Shown here: positions 16,763-26,475 of the stretch, in pieces
Position numbering within the stretch: position 1 is the first letter of the stretch
How the letters are laid out: each line of letters starts with the position of its first letter
NCBI RefSeq assembly: GCF_025847275.1
Contig: NZ_JAOZEV010000014.1
Span: 1-64,000, forward strand
Length of the DNA: 64,000 nucleotides
Reading direction: 5' to 3'
Source: Flavobacterium frigoritolerans
GTDB lineage: Bacteria > Bacteroidota > Bacteroidia > Flavobacteriales > Flavobacteriaceae
Notes under the pieces: model-generated
The model's database searches: none
What the model saw: the letters and a program-made list of their open reading frames with translations, nothing else
Told to the model about the DNA's origin: nothing
Program-made: the position numbers and the translations under genes

Positions 16763-16888
16763 TGTGATTTAACCGCAAAGGGCGCAAAGGTTTCATACTA
16801 AACTTTTACAAACGCAAGGGTTCGCAAATGAAATTTTAAACTACAAAGTATGTAACTGAAAACCGAAACTGATTACTGACACTAAGCA

Positions 16889-17218
16889 CTAGCCACCTAC
16901 GCGTTTTACTTTAAATCCTTTTGCTTTTAGTATTTCCATTATTTTATCACGGTAATCCCCTTGTATAATAATAGAATCATCTTTAAAAGTCCCGCCAACA
17001 CTTAATTTAGTTTTAATTTCTTTGGCTAGGATTTTAAAATCTTCATCAGTTCCTTCGTAACCTTCAATAATTGTGGTGGCTTTCCCTTTTCGTTTTTCGT
17101 ATTTACAAATCATAGGTTCTTTTTGGATAAAAAGAGTATGATCTTCTGGAACCACTATTTCATCGGGAGATACTTCGTGATCTGGGAAAAGATTTTTCAG
17201 TTGGTCTTGTAAGTCCAT
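16889..17218 (-). CDS. yciH: SUI1/eIF1-family translation factor
   Basis: This 109-residue protein is a bacterial homologue of eukaryotic initiation factor 1. The N-terminal 30 residues are acidic. The SUI1 domain follows with KRKGKATTIIEGYEGTDEDFKILAKEIKTKLSVGG, IIIQGDYRDKIMEIL and a GFKVKRVGG end, all diagnostic. The family monitors start-site selection in eukaryotes; the role of YciH in bacteria is less clear and may concern translation under stress. It is a single gene following the oxygenase gene's terminator. Confidence 0.9.
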   Translation of the reverse strand: MDLQDQLKNLFPDHEVSPDEIVVPEDHTLFIQKEPMICKYEKRKGKATTIIEGYEGTDEDFKILAKEIKTKLSVGGTFKDDSIIIQGDYRDKIMEILKAKGFKVKRVGG

Positions 17219-17238
17219 TTGTAATTTATTTTAAAATT

Positions 17239-17272
17239 AAAAAGACATTAAGTATAAACTCAATGTCTTTTT
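17239..17272 (-). terminator. Terminator behind the 2OG-Fe(II) oxygenase gene
   Basis: AAAAAGACATT at 17239-17249 pairs with AATGTCTTTTT at 17262-17272. A/T tracts on both sides make it functional for the minus-strand gene ending at 17294. Confidence 0.8.
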
Positions 17273-17293
17273 ATAATTAGGTAAATTTAAAGA

Positions 17294-18244
17294 TTATTTT
17301 TTGATTAAACCCAAATCTACCAAACGTTCGTATAAATATTCTCCAGCAGTAATATCCTCGAATTTTTTAGGATTCTCAGCATCAATACAATTTTCTAAAC
17401 AATCCAAACGCATATCGCTTACTGGGTGCATAAAAAACGGAACAGAGAAACGAGATGTTCCCCATAATTCTCTTGGAGGGTTAACTACTTGGTGAATAGT
17501 CGATTTTAGTCTGTTGTTGGTATGACGTGAAAGCATGTCTCCAACATTAATTACCAATTGATCATCTTCGGCAATGGCATCAATCCATTCTCCATCATGA
17601 TTCTGAACTTGTAAACCTTTACCTTGCGCTCCCATTAATAAGGTAATAAGATTAATATCACCATGAGCAGCAGCACGAATAGCATCTTTTGGTTCAGATG
17701 TAATTGGTGGGTAATGAATAGGTCGTAGGATAGAATTTCCGTCTTTGGCATATTTGTCAAAGTAGAATTCATCTAATCCAAGGTGTAATGCTAAAGCTCT
17801 TAAAACGTAAACTCCAGTTTTTTCAAGCATTTGGTACGCTTCTTTACCAACTGCATTAAATTTAGGGAGTTCTGTAACTTCAACATTTTCTGGATATTCC
17901 GAAGCATACTTAGAGTTTTCACTCACATACTGACCAAAATGCCAGAATTCTTTTAAGTCGCCTTCTTTTCTTCCTTTGGCGTGTTCTGTACCAAAAGAAA
18001 CATAACCTCTCTGACCTCCAATACCTGGGATTTCATAATTATGTTTAGATTCTATTGGCAATGCGAAAAATTTTCTAATTTCGCCATAAAGTTCGTCAAC
18101 TAACTGATCATCTAAAAAATGACCTTTTAGGGCAACGAAGCCAATGTTTTCAAATGCATTTCCGATTTCATTTACAAATTTTTGTTTACGTTCCGGGTTG
18201 TCCGAAAGGAAATCACGTAAGTCTACACTAGGAATGTTTTGCAT
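17294..18244 (-). CDS. Isopenicillin N synthase-like 2-oxoglutarate/Fe(II) oxygenase
   Basis: This 316-residue protein has the non-haem dioxygenase N domain (SVDLRDFLSDNPERKQKFVNEI and GFVALKGH) and the double-stranded beta-helix core. The iron ligands are an HxD motif in AAHGDINLITLL and the distal His in STIHQVVNP, and the 2-oxoglutarate-binding Arg-x-Ser is in SRFSVPFF. These residues are intact, so it should be catalytically active. Substrates of this group range from amino acids to oligopeptides and nothing in the surroundings fixes it. No biosynthetic partner genes are adjacent. Confidence 0.88.
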   Translation of the reverse strand: MQNIPSVDLRDFLSDNPERKQKFVNEIGNAFENIGFVALKGHFLDDQLVDELYGEIRKFFALPIESKHNYEIPGIGGQRGYVSFGTEHAKGRKEGDLKEFWHFGQYVSENSKYASEYPENVEVTELPKFNAVGKEAYQMLEKTGVYVLRALALHLGLDEFYFDKYAKDGNSILRPIHYPPITSEPKDAIRAAAHGDINLITLLMGAQGKGLQVQNHDGEWIDAIAEDDQLVINVGDMLSRHTNNRLKSTIHQVVNPPRELWGTSRFSVPFFMHPVSDMRLDCLENCIDAENPKKFEDITAGEYLYERLVDLGLIKK

Positions 18245-18418
18245 ACTTTACATATTTATTGATAACTTGATACGGCTATAAACCATATCTTAGAGCAAAT
18301 GTAAAACTAATTTGTTATTTTTATTTCAACAAATGCTAATAATTAATAATTATATAACAAAATATAACCAAGTTGTTATAATTTTACAACATTCATTGAC
18401 TAAATAATAAACCAAAAA

Positions 18419-20395
18419 ATGATTTTTGACAGAAAAAAATTGACCAACGAGCAGCTATTAGATTTATACAAGAGATTATTAAAACCAAGATTGATAGAAG
18501 AGAAAATGCTCATCTTAATCCGCCAGGGAAAAGTATCTAAATGGTTTTCAGGAATAGGACAAGAAGCAATATCTGTAGGAGTTACAGCCGTTTTGGACTC
18601 CGATGAGTACATCTTACCAATGCACCGAAATCTGGGTGTTTTTACAGGAAGAGATATCCCATTATACCGTCTTTTTTCGCAATGGCAAGGAAAAGCCAAT
18701 GGTTTTACCAAAGGTCGTGACAGAAGTTTTCACTTTGGAACACAAGAATATAAGATTATTGGAATGATTTCGCACTTAGGACCTCAATTAGGTGTAGCCG
18801 ACGGAATTGCCTTAGCCAATAAATTAAAAAAGAACAATAAAGTAACTGCTGTTTTCACAGGAGAAGGTGCAACTAGCGAAGGTGATTTTCATGAAGCATT
18901 AAATATTGCTGCTGTTTGGGAATTGCCTGTAATGTTTGTCATCGAGAATAATGGTTATGGACTTTCGACTCCCACAAACGAGCAATATCGTTGTGAAAAC
19001 CTAGCAGACAAAGGAGTTGGTTATGGTATAGAAAGTCATATAATCGACGGAAATAACATACTTGAAGTTTATAATCTTTTATCTGAATTAAAACTTTCGA
19101 TGATAGAAAAACCACGACCTGTTTTATTAGAATTCAAAACATTCAGAATGCGTGGACATGAAGAGGCGAGTGGTACAAAATATGTTCCGCAAGACTTAAT
19201 GGATATGTGGGCAATAAAAGATCCTGTAAACAATTACAAGAACTATTTGACTGAAATAGGAGTATTAACTACAGAATATGATGAAGAATTACATGCTGAA
19301 ATTAAGAAAGATATCGACGACAGCCTTGTTTTAGCTAATGAAGAGCCAGAAATAGAAGCTTCATATGAAGAAGAGTTAAATGATGTGTATAAACCTTATA
19401 GCTATAAAGAAATTACACCTGACTTGGAGACAAAAAACATTCGCTTTATAGATGCCATTTCGTCCAGTTTAAATTTATCAATGCAGCTTCATACCAATTT
19501 GGTTATTATGGGGCAAGACATTGCTGAATATGGTGGTGCATTTAAAATAACAGATGGTTTTGTAGAAATATTTGGTAAAGATCGTGTACGGAATACGCCA
19601 ATTTGTGAGAGCGCTGTAGTTTCAACAGGAATGGGACTTTCTATAAATGGTTATAAAGCAATTGTCGAGATGCAATTTGCAGATTTTGTTTCAACAGGAT
19701 TTAATCCGATTGTGAATTTATTAGCGAAATCACATTATCGATGGTTAGAAAAAGCTGATGTTGTAGTTCGAATGCCTTGTGGCGGAGGTACTCAGGCAGG
19801 ACCATTTCATTCGCAAACCAATGAAGCTTGGTTTACAAAAACACCAGGTTTAAAAGTAGTTTACCCAGCTTTCCCTTATGATGCTAAAGGTTTATTAAAT
19901 GAATCTATCAATGATCCAAATCCTGTTTTATTCTTTGAACACAAGCAATTATATCGAAGCGTTTATCAAGATGTACCTACAGATTATTATACAATACCAT
20001 TAGGAAGAGCTGCATTGTTAAAAAAAGGAGATGATGTTACAATTATTGCTTTTGGAGCACCTGTACATTGGGCTTTAGATACACTTGCCAAGAATCCAGA
20101 AATTTCAGCAGATCTATTAGATTTAAGAACTTTGCAACCTTTGGATACCGAAGCAATTTATGAATCGGTTAAGAAAACAGGGCGTGTAATAATTTATCAG
20201 GAAGATTCACTTTTTGGTGGTATTGCCAGTGATATTTCGGCATTAATAATGGAAAATTGCTTCCGTTATCTCGATGCTCCAGTTAAACGTGTTGCAAGTT
20301 TAGACTCTCCAATTCCTTTTACAAAAGCACTAGAAGATCAATATTTGCCAAAAGCGCGATTTGAAAAAGAATTGATTGATTTGTTAGCTTACTAA
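18419..20395 (+). CDS. Branched-chain 2-oxo acid (or pyruvate) dehydrogenase E1, alpha and beta fused
   Basis: This is a 658-residue protein joining both E1 subunits. The alpha part (about 1-315) has the thiamine diphosphate motif GEGATSEGDFHEALNIA...NNGYG and the start LYKRLLKPRLIEEKM. The beta part (about 340-655) has GQDIAEYGGAFKITDGF, ESAVVSTGMGLSINGYKAIVEMQFADF and a C-terminal transketolase-like domain. The fused form is common in Bacteroidota and is usually annotated as 2-oxoisovalerate dehydrogenase. The E2 and E3 genes are not adjacent. The upstream 170 bp is shared with the divergent oxygenase gene and contains an imperfect TATAACAA/TTGTTATA dyad. Confidence 0.9.
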   Translation: MIFDRKKLTNEQLLDLYKRLLKPRLIEEKMLILIRQGKVSKWFSGIGQEAISVGVTAVLDSDEYILPMHRNLGVFTGRDIPLYRLFSQWQGKANGFTKGRDRSFHFGTQEYKIIGMISHLGPQLGVADGIALANKLKKNNKVTAVFTGEGATSEGDFHEALNIAAVWELPVMFVIENNGYGLSTPTNEQYRCENLADKGVGYGIESHIIDGNNILEVYNLLSELKLSMIEKPRPVLLEFKTFRMRGHEEASGTKYVPQDLMDMWAIKDPVNNYKNYLTEIGVLTTEYDEELHAEIKKDIDDSLVLANEEPEIEASYEEELNDVYKPYSYKEITPDLETKNIRFIDAISSSLNLSMQLHTNLVIMGQDIAEYGGAFKITDGFVEIFGKDRVRNTPICESAVVSTGMGLSINGYKAIVEMQFADFVSTGFNPIVNLLAKSHYRWLEKADVVVRMPCGGGTQAGPFHSQTNEAWFTKTPGLKVVYPAFPYDAKGLLNESINDPNPVLFFEHKQLYRSVYQDVPTDYYTIPLGRAALLKKGDDVTIIAFGAPVHWALDTLAKNPEISADLLDLRTLQPLDTEAIYESVKKTGRVIIYQEDSLFGGIASDISALIMENCFRYLDAPVKRVASLDSPIPFTKALEDQYLPKARFEKELIDLLAY

Positions 20396-20543
20396 TTTAC
20401 ATTAAGGCTCTAAGTGGCAAAGATTCAAAGGCTTTCCTAGCTTTGCATAAAGTTTTGCGAACTTTGCAGTTAAATTTTAATCCATTATAATAGCTCGCCA
20501 TAAAGATCATTTTTTATCTTTAGCGGTTAAATACATTATATAT

Positions 20544-22289
20544 ATGAAAAAACTTTTTATTCCTATTGTTATTGTTGCTTTACTTGTTTCCTGCAATAAA
20601 AATGCTAAATCAGGTAACGATAAGGTTGCAAATGAAAAATTTGAAAAATACAAGGACGGCTTTATTACCGACTTATGGAAACTAAATCCTGATTGGGCAG
20701 CAAGCCAAGGATATCATAAATTTGATAGTGTTTTGGTTATTCCAAATGCTGAAAATCAAAAGAAACAAATAGCTTTTGCTAATTCTCAATTAGATTCATT
20801 AAAACAATATCCATTAGAAAACCTTTCTGATAATAACAAAACTGATTTTTATATGATTAAAAATCAGCTTGAAGGCACACTATTTGGTATAAAAGAGCTT
20901 AAATCATCTGAGTGGAACCCATCATCTTACAACGTTTGTGGTGCTTTTGCAGAAATATTAAATGGTAAATATGATTCTCTAGATGTGAGATTACGTAATT
21001 TCAATTTAAAAATGAACGGGATTCCTGCTTATTATGAAGCAGCAAAGTCAAATATTAAAAACCCAACCAAAGAACATACTGCACTTGCAATAGATCAAAA
21101 TCTAGGTGGAACTTCTGTTTTTAAAGAAGATTTAGTAGCTGCTTTAAGCAAAAGTAAATTATCTCCAGAAGAAAAAAAGAGCATCATCGATAAAGCAAAT
21201 GTATCAGTAAAAGCAATTACAGATTATGCAAACTGGTTAAAAAATCTAGATAATAAAACCCCTCGTTCTTTTAGATTAGGTTCTGAATTATATGCTAAAA
21301 AATTCAACTTTGATATTGAGTCTGGATATACTGCTGATGAAATTTATAAAATTGCAGTAAATCATAAAAATGACTTACATGAAAAAATGTTTGTTCTCGC
21401 TAATAAATTATGGACAAAGTATAATGGAACAGCTGCAAAACCAACTGATAAACTCGAACTAATTAAGCAAGTAATTGATAAAATATCATTACAACATACA
21501 ACTCCTGAAAAATTTCAATCAGAAATTGAAAAACAAATACCAGAGCTTGTAGCTTATGTTAAAGCCAAAGATTTACTTTACATAGACCCATCTAAACCAC
21601 TTGTAGTCAGAAAAGAACCTGCATACATGGCAGGTGTTGCAGGAGCTTCAATATCTGCACCAGGGCCTTATGATAAAAATGCAAATACCTATTATAATGT
21701 TGGAAGTATGACGGGTTGGACAGCCGAAAATGCTGAAAGCTATTTAAGAGAATATAACGATTACATCTTGCAAATTCTGAATATTCACGAAGCAATTCCA
21801 GGACATTACACACAATTGGTTTACAGCAATCAATCGCCAAGCATCATAAAATCTATTTTAGGAAATGGAGCAATGATCGAAGGTTGGGCAGTTTATACTG
21901 AAAGAATGATGCTAGAAAGTGGATACAAAAACTCAGATGAAATGTGGTTAATGTATTATAAATGGAATCTTAGAACAACTTGCAACACAATATTAGATTA
22001 TAGTGTTCATACTAAAGACATGTCAAAAGAAGCAGCTATAAACTTGTTAACCAAAGAAGCTTTCCAACAGCAAGCGGAGGCAGATGGAAAATGGAAACGC
22101 GCAACGCTGTCACAAGTACAATTATGTTCTTATTTTACAGGATATACCGAGATTTATGATTTTAGAGAATCATTAAAAAAAGAACAAGGAGCGAAATTTA
22201 ACCTAAAACAATTTCATGAAAAGTTCTTAAGCTACGGTAGTGCTCCAGTAAAATACATAAAAGAGCTAATGACTAGTAAAGAACAATAA
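20544..22289 (+). CDS. DUF885-family lipoprotein, putative metallopeptidase
   Basis: This 581-residue protein has a lipoprotein signal, MKKLFIPIVIVALLVSCNK (Cys17). It belongs to the DUF885 family, recognised by LNPDWAASQGYHKFDSVLV near the N terminus and the zinc-peptidase-like HEAIPGHYTQLVY, with a downstream glutamate in GAMIEGWAVYTERM. Family members are thought to be gluzincin-type peptidases. The lipid anchor puts it in the cell envelope. A strong terminator follows, so it is probably monocistronic. A TATCTTTA motif near 20515 may be its -7 element. Confidence 0.85.
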   Translation: MKKLFIPIVIVALLVSCNKNAKSGNDKVANEKFEKYKDGFITDLWKLNPDWAASQGYHKFDSVLVIPNAENQKKQIAFANSQLDSLKQYPLENLSDNNKTDFYMIKNQLEGTLFGIKELKSSEWNPSSYNVCGAFAEILNGKYDSLDVRLRNFNLKMNGIPAYYEAAKSNIKNPTKEHTALAIDQNLGGTSVFKEDLVAALSKSKLSPEEKKSIIDKANVSVKAITDYANWLKNLDNKTPRSFRLGSELYAKKFNFDIESGYTADEIYKIAVNHKNDLHEKMFVLANKLWTKYNGTAAKPTDKLELIKQVIDKISLQHTTPEKFQSEIEKQIPELVAYVKAKDLLYIDPSKPLVVRKEPAYMAGVAGASISAPGPYDKNANTYYNVGSMTGWTAENAESYLREYNDYILQILNIHEAIPGHYTQLVYSNQSPSIIKSILGNGAMIEGWAVYTERMMLESGYKNSDEMWLMYYKWNLRTTCNTILDYSVHTKDMSKEAAINLLTKEAFQQQAEADGKWKRATLSQVQLCSYFTGYTEIYDFRESLKKEQGAKFNLKQFHEKFLSYGSAPVKYIKELMTSKEQ

Positions 22290-22313
22290 AATAAAAAAAT
22301 TTTAGATTATCCT

Positions 22314-22355
22314 AAAAAGCCCCCAAATAGTTTAAAACACTATTTGGGGCTTTTT
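22314..22355 (+). terminator. Strong intrinsic terminator
   Basis: AAAAAGCCCCCAAATAGT pairs with ACTATTTGGGGCTTTTT around a short loop, giving a G/C-rich stem with a final T run directly after the DUF885 gene. Confidence 0.9.
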
Positions 22356-22413
22356 GTGAAAATAAAATCCAAATTTTAGAATATATTTACTCTTTGTGAA
22401 AAATTAGATTAAA

Positions 22414-23688
22414 ATGAAGAAAAATCGCTTATCATTATTATTTATACTAGCTAATCTATCGATAGTTTTAGCTCAAACAACCCAACAGGAAATGTTTGAT
22501 ACACCAGAAAAAACGGCTGGTGTTTACTACGCATATCCTGCCAAAGATATTATAGCCTATACGGCTGCACCAAAAGGATATGAAGCATTTTATATAAGTC
22601 ATTTTGGACGTCACGGTTCTCGTTATCTGATAAGTGATAATGACTATAAAGAAGTATTAGATTTATTTGAAAATGCTAACAAAAATGCCGCACTTACCGA
22701 TCTGGGCAAAGATGTATTAAAACGTTTGCAACAACTTTGGGGCGAAGCTGAATTTAGAGGTGGAGATCTTTCACTTATAGGGGTACAAGAACAAAGAGGT
22801 ATTGCAGAACGCATGTATAATCTTTATCCAAAGGTATTTACAAAAGAAGCACAAGTAGATGCCAGCGCAACAACAGTAGTACGTGTTGCATTAAGTATGG
22901 ATGCTTTTTGTGAGCGCATTAAAGAGTTTAATCCAAGCTTACAAATTACTAGAAATTCAGGTATAAAATGGCAGCGTTATCTCAACTATCACACACCAGA
23001 AGCAATAGCTTTTAGATCAGCAAAAGATACATGGCGAGAAGAATACCAAAAATTTGAAGCAAAACATCTAAATCCAGATCGTTTGATAAATTCTTTATTT
23101 TCTGATGAAGATTATATTATCAAAAAAGTGAATCCAGAAACGGTCATGAAAAAGTTATTTGCTATAGCAGGAGGGATGCAAAATGTAGAAACAAAACTGA
23201 GTTTTTATGATTTATTCGAAAAACAAGAGCTTTTTGATTTATGGCAATGTACAAACTATCGCTTGTATGTAAATGATGCTAATTCAGCTATCAATAACGG
23301 ACTCATGTTTGAAAATCAAAAACCAACTTTAAAAAATATTCTAGAGAATGCTAATAAAATGATAGCATCAAAAGGAAAAGGAGCAACGCTTCGTTTTGCA
23401 CATGATGGCAATATAATTCCGTTGGCAATGCTACTGCACTTAGAAGGAACCTATAATAGTATTTCTGATACTAATAAATTTTATGAAGCATGGAGCGATT
23501 TTAAAGTAGCACCTATGGCAGGTAACATTCAAATTGTATTTTTCCGCAAACCAAAATCGGAAGATGTACTTGTAAAATTCCTTCTTCATGAAAAGGAAAT
23601 TCTTGTTCCAACTATAAAAACAAATACTGCTCCTTATTATAACTGGAAAGATGTAGAGAGCTATTACAAAAGCTTACTCGCTAGTTAA
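22414..23688 (+). CDS. Histidine-type acid phosphatase
   Basis: This 424-residue exported protein has the signal peptide MKKNRLSLLFILANLSIVLAQ. The branch-2 histidine phosphatase motif SHFGRHGSRYL (about 67-77) carries the nucleophilic His, and RFAHDGNIIPL near residue 330 supplies the acid/base His-Asp. Relatives include phytases and multiple inositol polyphosphate phosphatases as well as glucose-1-phosphatases, so it probably scavenges phosphate in the periplasm. It is flanked by terminators on both sides and stands alone. Confidence 0.87.
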   Translation: MKKNRLSLLFILANLSIVLAQTTQQEMFDTPEKTAGVYYAYPAKDIIAYTAAPKGYEAFYISHFGRHGSRYLISDNDYKEVLDLFENANKNAALTDLGKDVLKRLQQLWGEAEFRGGDLSLIGVQEQRGIAERMYNLYPKVFTKEAQVDASATTVVRVALSMDAFCERIKEFNPSLQITRNSGIKWQRYLNYHTPEAIAFRSAKDTWREEYQKFEAKHLNPDRLINSLFSDEDYIIKKVNPETVMKKLFAIAGGMQNVETKLSFYDLFEKQELFDLWQCTNYRLYVNDANSAINNGLMFENQKPTLKNILENANKMIASKGKGATLRFAHDGNIIPLAMLLHLEGTYNSISDTNKFYEAWSDFKVAPMAGNIQIVFFRKPKSEDVLVKFLLHEKEILVPTIKTNTAPYYNWKDVESYYKSLLAS

Positions 23689-23718
23689 AACAAAATCTCA
23701 ACTCTTTATAAATCAAAA

Positions 23719-23760
23719 AAAAATCCGCTAAAGAATATTTAAATTCTCTAGCGGATTTTT
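23719..23760. terminator. Bidirectional terminator between phosphatase gene and pheT
   Basis: AAAATCCGCTAAAGAA pairs with TTCTCTAGCGGATTTTT (one bulge) between two convergent genes, with an A run on the left and a T run on the right. Confidence 0.85.
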
Positions 23761-23778
23761 ATATAGAATACTTTTTAC

Positions 23779-26199
23779 TTAACGTAAGCTAGCACCAAGT
23801 TCATTTTCAAAACTTTGTTGTAATTTACCCATGATTTTATCAATTTGAGCATCAGTGAGTGTTTTTGTGTTATCCTGAATGGTAAAACTTAATGCATAAG
23901 ATTTTTTGCCTTCAGGAAGATTTTTACCCTCATATACATCAAATAAATTCACATCTTTTAACAACGATTTTTCTGTTTGTTTAGCAAGGGTATAAATACT
24001 ATCGTAGGTAACATTTTTATCAATCAATAACGCTAAATCTCTACGTACTTCAGGGTATTTAGGAATTTCAGTATATTTTATTTTACCAGTAATTATTTTC
24101 AAAATAAGATCCCAGTTAAAATCTGCATAAAAAACCTCTTGTTTAATTCCGAAGTGTTTTAAGATTGATTTTTTAACAACACCCATTTCAACTAAAGTAT
24201 CATGACCATATCCAATTGCAGCACCTTCAGAAAAAACATCTGATTGTGATGGGATATTATTAATTTTATCAATTCCCAATCGAGAAAGAACACCGTTTAC
24301 ATATCCTTTTAATAAAAAGAAATCTGTAGATTGCTGTCCATTAGTCCAAGTTTCTTTATTTCTGTTTCCAGTAATAAACAAGGTTAAATGTTTATGTTCT
24401 TCATAACCATTAAGAAATTTATGGTATGATTTTCCAAATTCAAATAATTTTAAATCCGAATTTTTTCTGTTGATATTATATGAAATAGCTTCTAATCCAG
24501 AAAACAATAATGATTGACGCATTACTGATAAATCACTACTTAACGGATTTAATATTGTAACATTATGTTCTTCTTTTAATAAACTAGAAAGATTAACATA
24601 AGCAGCTGTTGTCAATGAATTGGCCATCATTTCATGATAACCTTGTGAGTTTAATTGTGCTGCAATACTATTTTGTACTTTATAATCTTCTGTTCTTGGC
24701 GAGATAGAAACTGTCGCATTGAATTTTTTAGAAAAATTAATGTTGTTATATCCGTAAACCCTAAGGATTTCTTCGATAACGTCAATTTCGCGTTGTACAT
24801 CTACACGGTATGCAGGAATTGTTAATCCCAATCCAGCTTCAGACACACTGTTTACTTTAATATCAAGAGATACTAATATTTTTTTGATAGTATCTTTTGG
24901 AATCTCCTGTCCAATAATTTTTGAAACATGGCTAAAGTTTAAGAAAACAGAGAAATCTTCTATTTTCTTTTGATAGATTTCAACAATATCAGAAGTAATC
25001 TCTCCACCAGCAATTTCTTTTATCAATAAAGCTGCACGTTTTAATGCGTATGCAGTAATCGAAGGATCAATACCTCTTTCAAATCTAAAAGAAGCATCAG
25101 TGTTTAATTGGTGTCTTTTAGCCGATTTACGAACAGTAACTGGATTAAAATAGGCACTTTCTAAGAATATAGAAGTAGTACTTTCTGTTACACCAGATTT
25201 TTTCCCTCCAAAAACACCTGCAATACATAACGGACCTTTCTCATCACAGATCATTAAATCTTCTTGGTGCAATGTTCTTTCAACATCATCAAGAGTAACA
25301 AATTTAGTACCTGCAGGAAGCGTTTTTACAATTATTTTTCCGTTAATTTTACTTGCATCAAAGGCATGTAAAGGCTGTCCTAATTCATGAAGAACATAGT
25401 TTGTAATATCAACAATATTATTTTTAGGAGTAATTCCAATTGCTTTTAATCTGTTTTGTAACCAACTTGGAGATTCGCTTATTGTAATTCCTGAAATGGT
25501 AACACCACAATATCTTGGTGCCAAAGATGGTTCTTCGACATTTACATCAATTTTTAAAGTTCTCATGTCAACTCTAAAATTACTTACAGATGGTGTAATT
25601 AACTCTACGTTTTGACCTCTTTGTAATAATCCTGCACGTAAATCACGAGCTGTACCAAGATGACTCATCGCATCAGCACGGTTTGGAGTTAATCCTATTT
25701 CGAAAACTTCATCATTTTCAATATTAAAAACTTCAGACGCCGGAGTTCCTGGAACCAAAGCTTCATCCAGAACCATAATACCATCATGACCTGTTCCTAA
25801 ACCTAGTTCATCCTCAGCACAAATCATTCCGTGGCTTTCTTGTCCGCGTATTTTCCCTTTTTTAATAATAAAAGATTCACCACTTTTATCATATAAAACA
25901 GTACCAATAGTAGCAACAGGAACTTTTTGCCCTGCAGCAACATTAGCTGCTCCACATACAATTTGTATAGGATGTTCTAATCCTAAATCAACAGTTGTAA
26001 TTTTTAATCGATCAGCATCAGGGTGCTGTACACAGGTTAATACATGCCCTACAACAATACCTTCTAATCCGCCTTTTATTGATTGGTATTTTTCAACTAC
26101 TTCTACTTCAAGCCCTAAGTCAGTAAGTAAAGCAGATGTTTCATCGGATTTCCAGTCTATTTTAATGAATTGTTTTAACCAGTTGTAAGATATTTTCAT
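23779..26199 (-). CDS. pheT: Phenylalanine--tRNA ligase beta subunit
   Basis: From the ATG at 26199 (MKISYNWLKQFI) the protein has 806 residues, the usual PheT length. An ATG 42 bases upstream would overlap the promoter-like TATATTTG at 26236-26229. Domains run in order: tRNA-binding EMAP-II-like (about 40-150; VGHVLTCVQHPDADRLKI), B3/B4 (about 210-380), B5 (about 395-470), a catalytic-like core with VMRQSLLFSGLEAISYN, and the C-terminal anticodon-binding FDX-ACB domain (YPEVRRDLALLIDKNVTYDSI). It pairs with PheS, encoded elsewhere, to charge tRNA-Phe. Confidence 0.95.
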   Translation of the reverse strand: MKISYNWLKQFIKIDWKSDETSALLTDLGLEVEVVEKYQSIKGGLEGIVVGHVLTCVQHPDADRLKITTVDLGLEHPIQIVCGAANVAAGQKVPVATIGTVLYDKSGESFIIKKGKIRGQESHGMICAEDELGLGTGHDGIMVLDEALVPGTPASEVFNIENDEVFEIGLTPNRADAMSHLGTARDLRAGLLQRGQNVELITPSVSNFRVDMRTLKIDVNVEEPSLAPRYCGVTISGITISESPSWLQNRLKAIGITPKNNIVDITNYVLHELGQPLHAFDASKINGKIIVKTLPAGTKFVTLDDVERTLHQEDLMICDEKGPLCIAGVFGGKKSGVTESTTSIFLESAYFNPVTVRKSAKRHQLNTDASFRFERGIDPSITAYALKRAALLIKEIAGGEITSDIVEIYQKKIEDFSVFLNFSHVSKIIGQEIPKDTIKKILVSLDIKVNSVSEAGLGLTIPAYRVDVQREIDVIEEILRVYGYNNINFSKKFNATVSISPRTEDYKVQNSIAAQLNSQGYHEMMANSLTTAAYVNLSSLLKEEHNVTILNPLSSDLSVMRQSLLFSGLEAISYNINRKNSDLKLFEFGKSYHKFLNGYEEHKHLTLFITGNRNKETWTNGQQSTDFFLLKGYVNGVLSRLGIDKINNIPSQSDVFSEGAAIGYGHDTLVEMGVVKKSILKHFGIKQEVFYADFNWDLILKIITGKIKYTEIPKYPEVRRDLALLIDKNVTYDSIYTLAKQTEKSLLKDVNLFDVYEGKNLPEGKKSYALSFTIQDNTKTLTDAQIDKIMGKLQQSFENELGASLR

Positions 26200-26228
26200 T
26201 TGAGTAATATTATTCTTGAATAAGTTTA

Positions 26229-26236
26229 CAAATATA
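26229..26236 (-). promoter_or_regulatory. -7 promoter element of pheT
   Basis: TATATTTG on the minus strand matches TAnnTTTG exactly and lies 30 bases before the ATG at 26199. A TTG is present further upstream at 26263-26261, with a spacer (24 bases) longer than usual. It supports the shorter start of pheT. Confidence 0.5.
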
Positions 26237-26393
26237 GGCATTGCACATTGTAGTAGGAAACAATTTATTTGGTTTTTTACAGCTCTTTATTAATTGAGCT
26301 CAAATAAAACCATTTTATATATTATCTATTTTTTGTCATAATATTTTACTAATAGAGTATTAAAATTTAGTTATAAAAGAGAATCTGTTTTTT

Positions 26394-26451
26394 TTGTGCT
26401 ATTACATGAATGAATTGTGCTATTCTTTATAAAAGAATGAAAGTAAATTTG
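26394..26451 (+). promoter_or_regulatory. Probable AraC operator and promoter of the aldehyde/alcohol dehydrogenase genes
   Basis: The ten-base word TTGTGCTATT occurs at 26394-26403 and again at 26415-26424, a direct repeat with exactly 21-bp spacing, two helical turns, as in classical AraC half-site pairs. A perfect TAnnTTTG element, TAAATTTG, follows at 26444-26451, 25 bases before the dehydrogenase start. An AraC-family gene ends the same gene cluster at 29816-30736. I infer that this regulator binds here and activates the aldehyde dehydrogenase gene. Confidence 0.75.
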
Positions 26452-26475
26452 AAATGAATCCAAAAAAAATATTTT

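Noticed and set aside
18419..20395. Fused E1 alpha/beta as an unusual fusion
   Set aside because: This fused form is common in Bacteroidota, so it is not a novelty.
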